A stretch of 38,465 nt of DNA from Streptomyces hayashii (lineage in GTDB: Bacteria; Actinomycetota; Actinomycetes; Streptomycetales; Streptomycetaceae). The translations under genes and the position numbers were made by a program. Positions 15,860 to 23,648 of this stretch are shown piece after piece; position 1 is the first letter of the stretch, and each line of letters opens with the position of its first letter. The stretch is taken from positions 1 to 38,465 of the forward strand of contig NZ_JAHHIU010000135.1 of the NCBI RefSeq assembly GCF_024539815.1, in the 5' to 3' direction. Under the pieces are notes generated by a model, which was not told the DNA's origin, searched no databases, and worked only from the letters and a program-made list of their open reading frames with translations.

Positions 15860-18070
15860 ATGACGCAACCGTTCGAACTCCCGCAGTTCTACATGCCGCA
15901 TCCCGCGCGGCTGAACCCGCACGTCGAGCAGGCGCGGGCCCATTCCACCCGGTGGGCGCGGGACATGGGCATGCTGGAGGGGTCCGGGGTCTGGGAGCAG
16001 TCCGACCTGGAGGCCCATGACTACGGCCTGCTCTGCGCCTATACCCACCCCGACTGCGACGGCCCCGCACTGTCGCTGATCACCGACTGGTACGTGTGGG
16101 TGTTCTTCTTCGACGACCATTTTCTCGACATGTTCAAGCGCACCCCGGACCGCGCCGCCGGCAAGGCCCACCTGGACCGGTTGCCGCTCTTCATGCCGCT
16201 GGACCTGGCGACGCCCGTGCCGGAGCCGTGCAACCCGGTGGAAGCGGGCCTGAAGGACCTGTGGACGCGCACGGTGCCGGCCATGTCGGAGGACTGGCGG
16301 CGTCGTTTCGCCGTGGCGACGGAGCATCTGCTCAACGAGTCGATGTGGGAGCTGTCCAACATCGACGAGGGGCGGATCGCCAACCCCGTCGAGTACATCG
16401 AGATGCGGCGCAAGGTGGGCGGCGCGCCCTGGTCGGCGGGGCTGGTGGAGTATGCGGCGGCCGAGGTCCCGGCCGCGGTGGCCGGGTCGAGGCCGCTCAG
16501 GGTGCTGATGGAGACGTTCTCCGACGCCGTGCACCTGCGCAACGACCTGTTCTCCTACCAGCGCGAGGTCGAGGACGAGGGCGAGAACAGCAACGGTGTG
16601 CTCGTCCTGGAGAGGTTCTTCGGCTGCACCACCCAGGAGGCCGCCGACACCGTCAACGACATCCTCACCTCCCGCCTCCACCAGTTCGAGCACACGGCGT
16701 TCACCGAAGTGCCCGCGGTGGCCCTGGAGAAGGGGCTCAGGCCCGACGAGGTGGCCGCCGTCGCCGCCTACGCCAAGGGCCTGCAGGACTGGCAGTCCGG
16801 CGGCCACGAGTGGCACATGCGCTCCAGCCGCTACATGAACCGGGGCGTGGCCGTCGGCGCGCCCTGGCAGAAGCTGACCGGCCCGGGGACCTCCGCCGCC
16901 GACGTCGGGGCGCTGCTCGCCTCGGCCGCAGCAGAGCGCCTGCGCGCGTACGCGCACGTGCCGTTCCAGAAGGTCGGCCCGTCGCGGCTGCCCGACTTCC
17001 ACATGCCCTTCCAGGTGGAGCTGAGCCCGCACCTGGAGGCGTGCCGTCCGCGCCTGAAGGAGTGGTCGCACCGGATGGGCATCCTGGAGGAGGGCGTCTG
17101 GGACGAGGACAAGCTCGCCGCCTACGACCTCGCGCTGTGTTCGGCCGGCCTCGACCCGGACGCCACCCCGGAGGCCCTCGACCTCAGCGCGCAGTGGCTC
17201 GCCTGGGGCACCTACGGCGATGACTACTACCCGCTCGTCTTCGGCGGCCGTCGCGACCTCGCGGCCGCCCGTCTGACCACGGCCCGCCTGTCGGCCTGCA
17301 TGCCCGTGGACGGCGAGGCCGCGCTCGTCGCCCCCGTCAACGCCATGGAGCGGGGCCTGCTCGACCTGTGGGTGCGCACCACCGCCCTCATGACACCCGA
17401 CCAGCGCCGCACCCTGCGCGACGCGGTCGACGCGATGACCGAGAGCTGGGTGTGGGAGCTCTCCAACCAGCTCCAGAACCGTGTCCCCGACCCGGTCGAC
17501 TACCTGGAGATGCGCCGCGCCACCTTCGGCTCCGACCTCACCCTGAGCATGTGCCGGATGGGCCGGGGCCCCGCGATCCCGCCGGAGGTCTACCGCAGCG
17601 GTGTCGTCCGCGCGATGGAGAACGCGGCCGTGGACTACGCGTGCCTCACCAACGACGTCTTCTCGTACCAGAAGGAGATCGAGTACGAGGGGGAGATGCA
17701 CAACGCGATTCTCGTCGTGCAGAACTTCTTCGGCTGCGACTACCCGGCGGGGCTCGGCGTCGTCCACGATCTGATGACCCAGCGGATGCAGCAGTTCGAG
17801 CATGTGGTCGCCCATGAACTGCCCGTCCTGTACGACGACTTCGACCTCTCGCCCGAGGCCCGCGAGGCGATGGCGGACTACGTCGTCGACCTGCAGAACT
17901 GGCTGGCGGGCATCCTGCACTGGCACCGGGAGGTCGACCGCTACAAGTCCGGCTATCTGGCCCGCCGCACGCATGGCTTCCTTCCGGACCCGCCGTATCC
18001 GGCCGCGGTTCCGTACCCGGCCGCGGTTCCGTACCCGGCGTCCGTCCCGTACCCGGCGTCCGTCCCGTAG
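15860..18070 (+). CDS. geoA: Bifunctional germacradienol/geosmin synthase
   Basis: Two-domain terpene synthase of 736 residues making geosmin from farnesyl diphosphate. The N-terminal domain cyclises the substrate to germacradienol and germacrene D; the C-terminal domain turns germacradienol into geosmin and acetone. N-domain metal motifs are DDHFLD (85-90; many homologues have DDHFLE) and NDLFSYQRE at 228. C-domain motifs are GDDYYP near 455 and NDVFSYQKE at 598. The two halves start alike (RLPDFHMPFQVELSPH mirrors ELPQFYMPHPARLNPH). The C-terminus ends in a Pro/Tyr repeat tail of about 30 residues (PYPAAV, PYPASV) made by 18-base DNA repeats that run on past the stop. A weak GTAGGG lies 8 bases before the ATG. 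Confidence 0.97.
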   Translation: MTQPFELPQFYMPHPARLNPHVEQARAHSTRWARDMGMLEGSGVWEQSDLEAHDYGLLCAYTHPDCDGPALSLITDWYVWVFFFDDHFLDMFKRTPDRAAGKAHLDRLPLFMPLDLATPVPEPCNPVEAGLKDLWTRTVPAMSEDWRRRFAVATEHLLNESMWELSNIDEGRIANPVEYIEMRRKVGGAPWSAGLVEYAAAEVPAAVAGSRPLRVLMETFSDAVHLRNDLFSYQREVEDEGENSNGVLVLERFFGCTTQEAADTVNDILTSRLHQFEHTAFTEVPAVALEKGLRPDEVAAVAAYAKGLQDWQSGGHEWHMRSSRYMNRGVAVGAPWQKLTGPGTSAADVGALLASAAAERLRAYAHVPFQKVGPSRLPDFHMPFQVELSPHLEACRPRLKEWSHRMGILEEGVWDEDKLAAYDLALCSAGLDPDATPEALDLSAQWLAWGTYGDDYYPLVFGGRRDLAAARLTTARLSACMPVDGEAALVAPVNAMERGLLDLWVRTTALMTPDQRRTLRDAVDAMTESWVWELSNQLQNRVPDPVDYLEMRRATFGSDLTLSMCRMGRGPAIPPEVYRSGVVRAMENAAVDYACLTNDVFSYQKEIEYEGEMHNAILVVQNFFGCDYPAGLGVVHDLMTQRMQQFEHVVAHELPVLYDDFDLSPEAREAMADYVVDLQNWLAGILHWHREVDRYKSGYLARRTHGFLPDPPYPAAVPYPAAVPYPASVPYPASVP
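17991..18070. repeat. 18-base direct repeats at the 3' end of geoA
   Basis: Four to five copies of an 18-base unit, of the form CCGTACCCGGCCGCGGTT or CCGTACCCGGCGTCCGTC, encode PYPAAV or PYPASV. Degenerate CCGTCCCGT-type sequence continues to about 18180, beyond the TAG stop. Confidence 0.8.
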
Positions 18071-18191
18071 CCGTAGCCGTCGCCCGTCCCTTGTCCGGCC
18101 GCGGGCCCGTACACGACGTCCGTCCCGTCTCCGCCCGCAGTCCCGCGTCCTGCGTCCGTCCCGGACCCGTCGCCGTCGCTCTCCTGACGTT

Positions 18192-18929
18192 CTAGACCGG
18201 CTGACGCGTCGTCCTGCGGGCGGCGTGCTCGACCGCGGCCCGTGCGAGCGCCCGGACGATCGGATGCGGGCGTGAGCCGTCGCCGGACAGCTCCGGTTGG
18301 AACAGGGAGGCCATGAAGAAGGGATGGTCCGGCAGTTCGGCGAGGCGGGGCCGGCCGTCCTCGTCGTGGCCGGTGAAGCGCAGCCCATGGGTACGCAGGA
18401 TGTCGAGGTGACGGGCCGGCCCGTACGCACAGAAGTAGCGCTCGACCGTGCGTCCCGAGCCGATCAAGGAGTATGCGAGCGAGCCCGGTTCCAGCGTGAC
18501 GGTTCCCTCGTGGCCCACGAGGGAACAGGCCATCGGCTCGATGAGCGGGTCGTCGGCCTCGGGGTCGTTCTCGGCGTGCGCGGCGCGCGTCAGCCCGCAG
18601 ACGTTGCGGGCGTACTCCAGGAGCGCGTGCTGGAAACCGCCGCAGGTGCCCAGGAACGGGATGCCCTCCTCGCGTGCCGTGCGGATCGCCGACAGTGCAC
18701 CGGCCTCGCTGCGGTAGGGGCTGCCCGGCACCGCCCACACCGCGTCGAAGCCGCGCACCGCCCCGTCGGCCTCCGCCTCCTGCGTGGGGATCCAGTAGGC
18801 GTCCAGGACCAGCCGGTCCCGGGCGGCGAGAGCGTCCAGCAGGAGCGGGACGCGCGTGTGCGAGACGACGTTCGGGGAGCGGTCGCCGACCAGGGCGATC
18901 CGCGCGATCTGCGCTGCGTTGTCGGTCAT
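18192..18929 (-). CDS. CTP-synthase glutaminase-like class I amidotransferase domain protein
   Basis: Stand-alone protein of 245 residues resembling the glutaminase half of CTP synthase. The nucleophile elbow is PFLGTCGGFQH with Cys96. Flanking motifs GFDAVWAVPGSPYRSEAGALSAI and FDPxx-like ENDPEADDPLIEPMACSLVGHEGTVTL also fit. The catalytic His position reads FQPEL (Gln211, Glu213) instead of the usual FHPE, so normal glutaminase activity is doubtful. I recall relatives annotated as CTP-synthase C-terminal-region-related proteins that also carry Gln. No synthase domain is attached. I chose ATG 18929 with GAGG 9 bases upstream; ATG 18938 is too close to it. It is divergent from the LysR gene and may be its target. 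Confidence 0.82.
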   Translation of the reverse strand: MTDNAAQIARIALVGDRSPNVVSHTRVPLLLDALAARDRLVLDAYWIPTQEAEADGAVRGFDAVWAVPGSPYRSEAGALSAIRTAREEGIPFLGTCGGFQHALLEYARNVCGLTRAAHAENDPEADDPLIEPMACSLVGHEGTVTLEPGSLAYSLIGSGRTVERYFCAYGPARHLDILRTHGLRFTGHDEDGRPRLAELPDHPFFMASLFQPELSGDGSRPHPIVRALARAAVEHAARRTTRQPV

Positions 18930-18991
18930 GACGCCCATCCTCGGCGCACCCCCGCTTCACGTCCAACGATGAATGCTGCACCCTCGATAAG

Positions 18992-18999
18992 CAGATCTG
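18992..18999. promoter_or_regulatory. Candidate LysR site in the 18930-19024 divergent region
   Basis: A perfect CAGATCTG palindrome lies within TCGATAAGCAGATCTGA (18984-19000), which has the T-N(11)-A shape bound by LysR proteins. It is the most AT-rich part of the 95-base gap and 25 bases before the LysR start. Confidence 0.3.
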
Positions 19000-19024
19000 A
19001 TGCGGCTCTGGGACCCTGGCGTCC

Positions 19025-19891
19025 ATGGACCCGCACCTGCTGCGCACCTTCGTCGCCGTCGCCCGCCTCGCCTCGTTCTCCGAGGCCGCCCGCGAGCTCG
19101 GCTACACCCAGTCGGCCGTCTCCCAGCACATCGCGGCCCTCGAACAGGACCTCGGCGCGCCGCTGCTCACCCGCCGTCCCGTCGCTCCGACCGCGGCCGG
19201 CGAACGGCTGCTCGAACACGCGGGCCCGCTGCTGCTGCGCCTGGACGCGGCCCGCGCGGACGTCGTCCGGCTCGCCGCCGCGCCCCCGCACGGGCTGACG
19301 CTGGCCGCTTCGCCGACCGCCCTCGGCCCCGCGGCACTCGCCGCGCTTCCGTCCGCGGGCCTCACGCTGCGCGTGCTCGGCCGCGACGGCGTGCCGGCCG
19401 CGGTCGCCGCGGGCACGGCCGACCTGGGGCTGGTCGACGGGCTGGCCGCGCCCAGCGACCCGCTCCGGCTGCCCGACGTGGCGCCGCTGACCACGTACGG
19501 CGTCGGCGAGGAGCCGGTCAGCGTGCTGCTGCCCGTCGATCACCCCCTGGCCGGGCGCGATGGCCTGCGCCTCGGCGACCTCGCCGACGCCCGCTGGGTG
19601 GACGCGCCGGACGCGGGGCTGCCGCTGCCCCAGCTACGCGCCGCCAACGGCGGCCACGGCTTTCGGCCGGCCCTGCGCTATGAGGGCGCCGATGTCCGGG
19701 TCCTGACCTCCCTGGCCGCCGTCGGCCAGGGTCTGGTTCTGCTGCCTCGCTCGGTGGCCGCGGGCGTCGCGGGCGCGGTCGCCGTTCCGGTCGTCGAGCC
19801 CCGGGTGGTGCACCGGATCGAACTTGTGTTCGCCGGTGCGCTCTCGGGTGCGGCGCGAGCGCTGACCGACGCGCTGTCCCCGCGCGTGTGA
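19025..19891 (+). CDS. LysR-family transcriptional regulator
   Basis: Regulator of 288 residues. The winged helix-turn-helix is at residues 1-60 (LLRTFVAVARLASFSEAARELGYTQSAVSQHIAALEQDLGAPLL). A linker helix and a LysR substrate-binding domain follow (GLTLAASPTALGPAALAAL, ADLGLVDGLAAP, VSVLLPVDHPLAGRDGLRLGDLADARWV). It is divergent from the glutaminase-like gene with a 95-base gap, the usual arrangement for a LysR protein controlling its neighbour and itself. No clear ribosome site precedes the ATG. The inducer is not predictable from sequence. Confidence 0.92.
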   Translation: MDPHLLRTFVAVARLASFSEAARELGYTQSAVSQHIAALEQDLGAPLLTRRPVAPTAAGERLLEHAGPLLLRLDAARADVVRLAAAPPHGLTLAASPTALGPAALAALPSAGLTLRVLGRDGVPAAVAAGTADLGLVDGLAAPSDPLRLPDVAPLTTYGVGEEPVSVLLPVDHPLAGRDGLRLGDLADARWVDAPDAGLPLPQLRAANGGHGFRPALRYEGADVRVLTSLAAVGQGLVLLPRSVAAGVAGAVAVPVVEPRVVHRIELVFAGALSGAARALTDALSPRV

Positions 19892-19904
19892 GCGACTGGA
19901 CGGC

Positions 19905-20035
19905 CCCCTCGTCCCGTCCCACGCCGATCCCGTGCCTTCCCGCGCCGGTTCGGTGCCTTCCCGTGACGGGTCGGCGTCGTCCCGGATCGGTTCGGTGCCG
20001 TATCGGATCGGTTCTGTGCCGTCCCGGCATGGCCG
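19905..20035. repeat. Degenerate repeats of about 20 bases downstream of the LysR gene
   Basis: Units such as TCCCGGATCGGTTCGGTGCC recur four to five times with drift in the gap between the LysR and PDZ genes. No hairpin terminator was found here. Confidence 0.5.
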
Positions 20036-20120
20036 GTGCGTCCGGGCCAGGGGCAGTCTCACTCGTTCGTGGCTCGTGGTGCGCCGGTACGCCGGGTAGA
20101 GCACCAGCCGGAGGCGATCC

Positions 20121-20783
20121 ATGGAACAGACAGCGTTGCGTCCCAAGCCGATGCCGGGTCAGGAGTCCGGCGGTTGCGCCGGTCCGGGCGACCGGGTCCC
20201 GCGCCCGCACGCCGCGCGCCGTCGTGGCGGCAGGCTGACGACCCTGTTGTTCGGCCTGTTCGCCGGCGCCGCCCTGGTGCTGTCGGGCGTGGGGCTGGGC
20301 GCCATCGGGACGACCGTGATCGGATTGAGCAGACTCGCCGAGCTGCAGCGGCAGGCGGGAGGAGGGGGCGCACAGACCGGGCAGGAGGCGGCCGGCTCGG
20401 GCCGTACGGGCCCTGGCGCCCCGGCCCTTCCGTCTCCGCCGTCCGTCCCGTCCGTCCCGTCCATCCCTTCCGCGACGTCCGCGACGTCCGCGCCGTCCGG
20501 GGCCTCGCCGAGGTCCGCCCGGGCCGCTCTGGGACTGGAGGCCGTGGACGCGCAGAGGGCGGGCGCGAGGATCGTCGCCGTCCATGTGCCCGGCCCCGGT
20601 TTCACCGCGGGTCTCGTCCGGGGCGACGTCCTGCTCCGGTTCGACGGTGTCAGGATCGGCTCGGCGACGGACCTGGCCCGGGCGGTCGACGCGACGCGCC
20701 CGGGCAGGACAGTACGACTGACGGTCTGTCATAGGGGTCGCGGCTGCCGCCAGTTGACGGTGGTGCCAGGAGTCGTCACCTGA
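20121..20783 (+). CDS. Membrane-anchored PDZ-domain protein
   Basis: Protein of 220 residues with a basic cytoplasmic start, one membrane helix (TTLLFGLFAGAALVLSGVGLGAIGTTVIGL, about 40-68), a Gly/Ser/Pro linker with a PSVPSVPSIPS repeat, and a C-terminal PDZ domain (about 135-215). The PDZ part reads LGLEAVDAQRAGARIVAVHVPGPGFTAGLVRGDVLLRFDGVRIGSATDLARAV, the classic end-of-domain pattern of HtrA-like proteins. No protease domain is attached, so it may tether or present extracytoplasmic substrates to a separate protease. GGAGG lies 6 bases before the ATG. It appears to be transcribed alone. Confidence 0.87.
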   Translation: MEQTALRPKPMPGQESGGCAGPGDRVPRPHAARRRGGRLTTLLFGLFAGAALVLSGVGLGAIGTTVIGLSRLAELQRQAGGGGAQTGQEAAGSGRTGPGAPALPSPPSVPSVPSIPSATSATSAPSGASPRSARAALGLEAVDAQRAGARIVAVHVPGPGFTAGLVRGDVLLRFDGVRIGSATDLARAVDATRPGRTVRLTVCHRGRGCRQLTVVPGVVT

Positions 20784-21131
20784 GAAGCACGTACGACGAT
20801 GGACGAGGGCGGCAGAGGACGGGCGACGGACGAGGAGGGAGTGGCGCCCCGGCCGGCTGGGGCGATCGCGCCGAGCAGTCGGGACGGCGGGTTCCGGCGC
20901 CGGGCTCGCCCCGTCGCGCCGTCGCGTGAGGGAGGGCCGGCATCGGGGTGACGACATCGGCGGCCGCCGGCCCGGGCCGCCGCCGCCCGCCATGGAGCGC
21001 CGCAACCTCGTCAATCGGCTCGCGGGACCCTCGCCGGACGGGCAGGATGCTGCCCGTGGCCGTCAGGTCGGCGTCACCGCGTCCGGGCGACCTCCACACC
21101 TCAGTCGCCACGTCCTTTCAGGGAGGCCCGG
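20784..21131. other. 348-base gap between the PDZ and M24 genes
   Basis: No gene is supported. A GC-only potential hairpin (GGCGGC with GCCGCC around GGCCCGGGCC) lies near 20958-20986 and could end the PDZ transcript. The M24 ribosome site GGGAGG is at the right edge. No clear promoter is visible. Confidence 0.4.
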
Positions 21132-22259
21132 ATGACCGGCACCGCCCCCGCGCCCTTCACCGCCGACGACTACCGGGCCCGCATGGAGCGTGCCGCGCGC
21201 GAGGCCGCCGAGGCCGGTCTCTCCGGCCTCCTCGTGGCGCCGGGCCCCGACCTCGTCTGGCTCACCGGGTACGCGCCCCCCGCCGTCACCGAACGGCTCA
21301 CGCTGCTGGTCCTCGCCGCCGACCGCGAACCCGTCCTCGTCGTGCCCACCCTGGAGGCGCCCGACGCCGCCAAGTCGACCGGAGCCCCGGCCCTCACCCT
21401 GCGTGACTGGACCGACGGCAAGGACCCGTACGCCGTCGCCGCCGCCCTGCTCGACGCGGGCGGCCGTTTCGGGATCAGCGACAACGCGTGGGCGATGCAC
21501 CTGCTCAGCCTGCAGAAGGCCCTGCCCGCCGCCTCCTACGCCTCACTCACGCAGGTGCTGCCGATGCTGCGCGCCGTCAAGGACGCGGCCGAGCTGGAGC
21601 TGATGACGGCCGCGGGCGCCGCCGCGGACAGGGCGTTCGAGGAGATCCGGCGGGTCCCCTTCGCCGGACGGCGTGAGGCGGAGGTCGGCGCCGACCTCGC
21701 CGATCTGCTCCGCCGGTTCGGCCACTCCCAGGTCGACTTCACCATCGTCGCCTCCGGGCCCAACGGCGCCAACCCGCATCACGAGGTCGGCGACCGCGTC
21801 ATCGAGCACGGCGACATGGTCGTCCTCGATTTCGGCGGCCTCAAGGACGGCTACGGCTCCGACACCTCCCGCACCGTCCATGTCGGCGAACCCACCGAGG
21901 AGGAGCGCCGGGTGCACGACCTCGTCCGCGAGGCGCAGGAGGCGGGCTTCCGGGCGGTGCGGCCCGGCGTCGCCTGCCAGGAGATCGACCGGGCGGCCCG
22001 CGCGGTCATCGCCGACGCCGGCTACGGCCCGTACTTCATCCACCGCACCGGTCACGGCATCGGCGTCACGACCCACGAGCCGCCGTACATGATCGAGGGG
22101 GAGGAGCAGCCCCTCGTGCCCGGGATGTGCTTCTCGGTCGAGCCCGGCGTCTACCTGCCCGGCCGTTTCGGGGTGCGCATCGAGGACATCGTCACCGTCA
22201 CCGAGGACGGCGGCCGCCGTCTCAACGACACCACTCGCGAACTGGTCATAGTGGACTGA
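21132..22259 (+). CDS. M24-family aminopeptidase P / Xaa-Pro dipeptidase
   Basis: Cytoplasmic metallopeptidase of 375 residues that removes N-terminal residues before proline or splits Xaa-Pro dipeptides. A creatinase-like N-domain (about 12-145) precedes the pita-bread catalytic domain. All five metal ligands are present: Asp233 (VVLDFGG), Asp244 (GSDTSRT), His308 (HRTGHGIG), Glu337 (FSVEPGVY) and Glu351 (VRIEDIV). GGAGG lies 5 bases before ATG. The APH-like gene follows 49 bases downstream on the same strand, so the two probably share a transcript. Exact substrate class is not decidable by eye. Confidence 0.95.
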   Translation: MTGTAPAPFTADDYRARMERAAREAAEAGLSGLLVAPGPDLVWLTGYAPPAVTERLTLLVLAADREPVLVVPTLEAPDAAKSTGAPALTLRDWTDGKDPYAVAAALLDAGGRFGISDNAWAMHLLSLQKALPAASYASLTQVLPMLRAVKDAAELELMTAAGAAADRAFEEIRRVPFAGRREAEVGADLADLLRRFGHSQVDFTIVASGPNGANPHHEVGDRVIEHGDMVVLDFGGLKDGYGSDTSRTVHVGEPTEEERRVHDLVREAQEAGFRAVRPGVACQEIDRAARAVIADAGYGPYFIHRTGHGIGVTTHEPPYMIEGEEQPLVPGMCFSVEPGVYLPGRFGVRIEDIVTVTEDGGRRLNDTTRELVIVD

Positions 22260-22308
22260 CCCGTACCCAGGAGTCCCCGGCACCCACCCGAACGGCAACG
22301 GCGCGATC

Positions 22309-23334
22309 ATGACCCAGGCACCGACACCCAGCGCGGACACCGTCCGACGACTGGTCCGCGCGCTCCTCAAGGAGAGCGGCCCCGGCGGCCCCGGAGGCCC
22401 TGACGTTCCCGGCGGCCCGGAGGGTCCGGGCGGCCCGGGTCCGGAGGTGCGGCCCGTCGCGGAGGGCGGCCCGCAGACCACCTGGTGGGTCGGCGCCCGC
22501 CATGTGCTGCATCTGGCTCCCGACCGTGAGGCCGGCCGGCGTCGCCTGCGCGAACTGCGGCTGCGCGACCTCGTCCGCCCGCACGTACCGGTGGCCCTGC
22601 CGGCCTGCGTCGCGCACGGCGAGTGGTCCCCCGGGCTGATCTACACCCTCGACACCAGGCTGCCCGGGGGCACGGCCGAGGAGCACGACGTGTCGGCCGT
22701 CGGAGAGGCCGACCTCGCCGGACTGCTGGGCGGGCTGCGCGAGGTGCCGCTCCGCGCGGCCGAGTCGCTCGGAGTGCCGCGCACCGCCCCGCGTTCCCTG
22801 GAGGCGCTGCGCCGGATGGCGGTGGCCGCGGCGGAGGGCCTGGCGCGGGCCGACGAGTTCGACCCCGCCCGTCTGCACCAGCTCACCCCGCCCGGCGCGG
22901 CGCAGCTGGCCGCCCAGCCCGCCACGGCCGTCCTCGTCCACCACGCCCTGCGGGGCGAGCACCTCGTGGTCAGCGCGGACGGCCGGGTCCGCGGCGTCCT
23001 GGACTGGACCGAGGCGGTCGCCGGGGATCCCGCGGAGGACATCGCCGGCCTCGCCCTGGCCGTGGGCTCCGGCGCCGCCGTGCGGGCCGCGACCCTCGCC
23101 GGTTACGGCGCCCGCCCCTGTCTGCGCGGCCTTTGGCTCGCCCGCTGCGACACCGTCGTCCACCTCGCGGAGCACGTCGCGGGCCGCGGCGCGGGCCGGC
23201 GCGACCCAGAGGAGGCCCTCTCCTTGTGGCGCACCCGGCTGGGACGGGCCTGGGAGGCCATCCTGCTGGAACGGGTGACGGAACTGCGCGAGGACGCGGA
23301 GGACGGTGAGGGCGCACCGGACGAGGAACCGTGA
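22309..23334 (+). CDS. Aminoglycoside-phosphotransferase-like (APH fold) protein lacking the catalytic Asp
   Basis: Kinase-fold protein of 341 residues. The late motifs are recognisable: VLVHHALRGEHLVVS (the Brenner loop, normally with HxD) and GVLDWTEAVAGDPAED with the metal-binding Asp232. The catalytic Asp position is Ala213 (gcc at 22945-22947), and the later Asn position is His218. Phosphotransfer is therefore unlikely unless another residue serves. Residues 24-46 form a Gly-Pro-rich GPGGPGGP stretch. The start has no good ribosome site. The gene lies 49 bases after the M24 peptidase gene, suggesting an operon. Nothing ties it to antibiotic resistance. Confidence 0.85.
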   Translation: MTQAPTPSADTVRRLVRALLKESGPGGPGGPDVPGGPEGPGGPGPEVRPVAEGGPQTTWWVGARHVLHLAPDREAGRRRLRELRLRDLVRPHVPVALPACVAHGEWSPGLIYTLDTRLPGGTAEEHDVSAVGEADLAGLLGGLREVPLRAAESLGVPRTAPRSLEALRRMAVAAAEGLARADEFDPARLHQLTPPGAAQLAAQPATAVLVHHALRGEHLVVSADGRVRGVLDWTEAVAGDPAEDIAGLALAVGSGAAVRAATLAGYGARPCLRGLWLARCDTVVHLAEHVAGRGAGRRDPEEALSLWRTRLGRAWEAILLERVTELREDAEDGEGAPDEEP

Positions 23335-23376
23335 CCACCGCGACGGGCCGGCCCCTGCCCGGCCCTCCCCGGGCGC

Positions 23377-23399
23377 GCCTGGCGGCCTGACCGCCAGGC
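23377..23399. terminator. Hairpin terminator after the APH-like gene
   Basis: GCCTGGCGG (23377-23385) and CCGCCAGGC (23391-23399) pair perfectly around a 5-base loop, 42 bases after the stop codon. Confidence 0.6.
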
Positions 23400-23573
23400 C
23401 GCCGCCCGTCGCCTGCTTGCCGTCTTCCGCCGGCTGCTCGCAGGCTCACCCCCGGCGCCCCCGGCGCCCCCGGCGCCACTCGCCGGGCATGCCCGCTGAG
23501 CCGCAGCCGCAGCCGCTCAGCCGTTCACGCCTCGTCCCGCCCCATCCTGTTCCGTACCGTCTCGTCGAGCGCC

Positions 23574-23640
23574 GTCTCGTCCCGTCCCGTGCCGTGCCGT
23601 CCCGTGCCGTGCCGTGCCGTGCCGTGCCGTGCCGTGCGGT
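23574..23640. repeat. CCGTG/CCGTC pentanucleotide tandem repeat
   Basis: About twelve pentamer units, first mixed CCGTC and CCGTG, then a clean CCGTG run, directly beyond the treZ stop codon (minus strand). Confidence 0.85.
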
Positions 23641-23648
23641 CGACGGGC

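Larger units (their letters stand above)
23335..23648. other. 314-base gap between convergent APH-like and treZ genes
   Basis: Holds a terminator hairpin (23377-23399), a run of about three CCCCGGCGC-like units near 23452-23476, and a CCGTG pentamer array (about 23574-23640) ending nine bases before the treZ stop. No gene is seen. Confidence 0.6.

Noticed and set aside
15809..18430. An 873-codon open frame antisense to geoA
   Set aside because: Very high GC removes stops from the antisense frame; the product is low-complexity and has no motif, while geoA is certain.
22378..22446. Collagen-like Gly-Pro repeat as a separate structural domain in the APH-like protein
   Set aside because: Only about 20 residues and irregular; it looks like a GC-rich linker, not a triple-helix domain.
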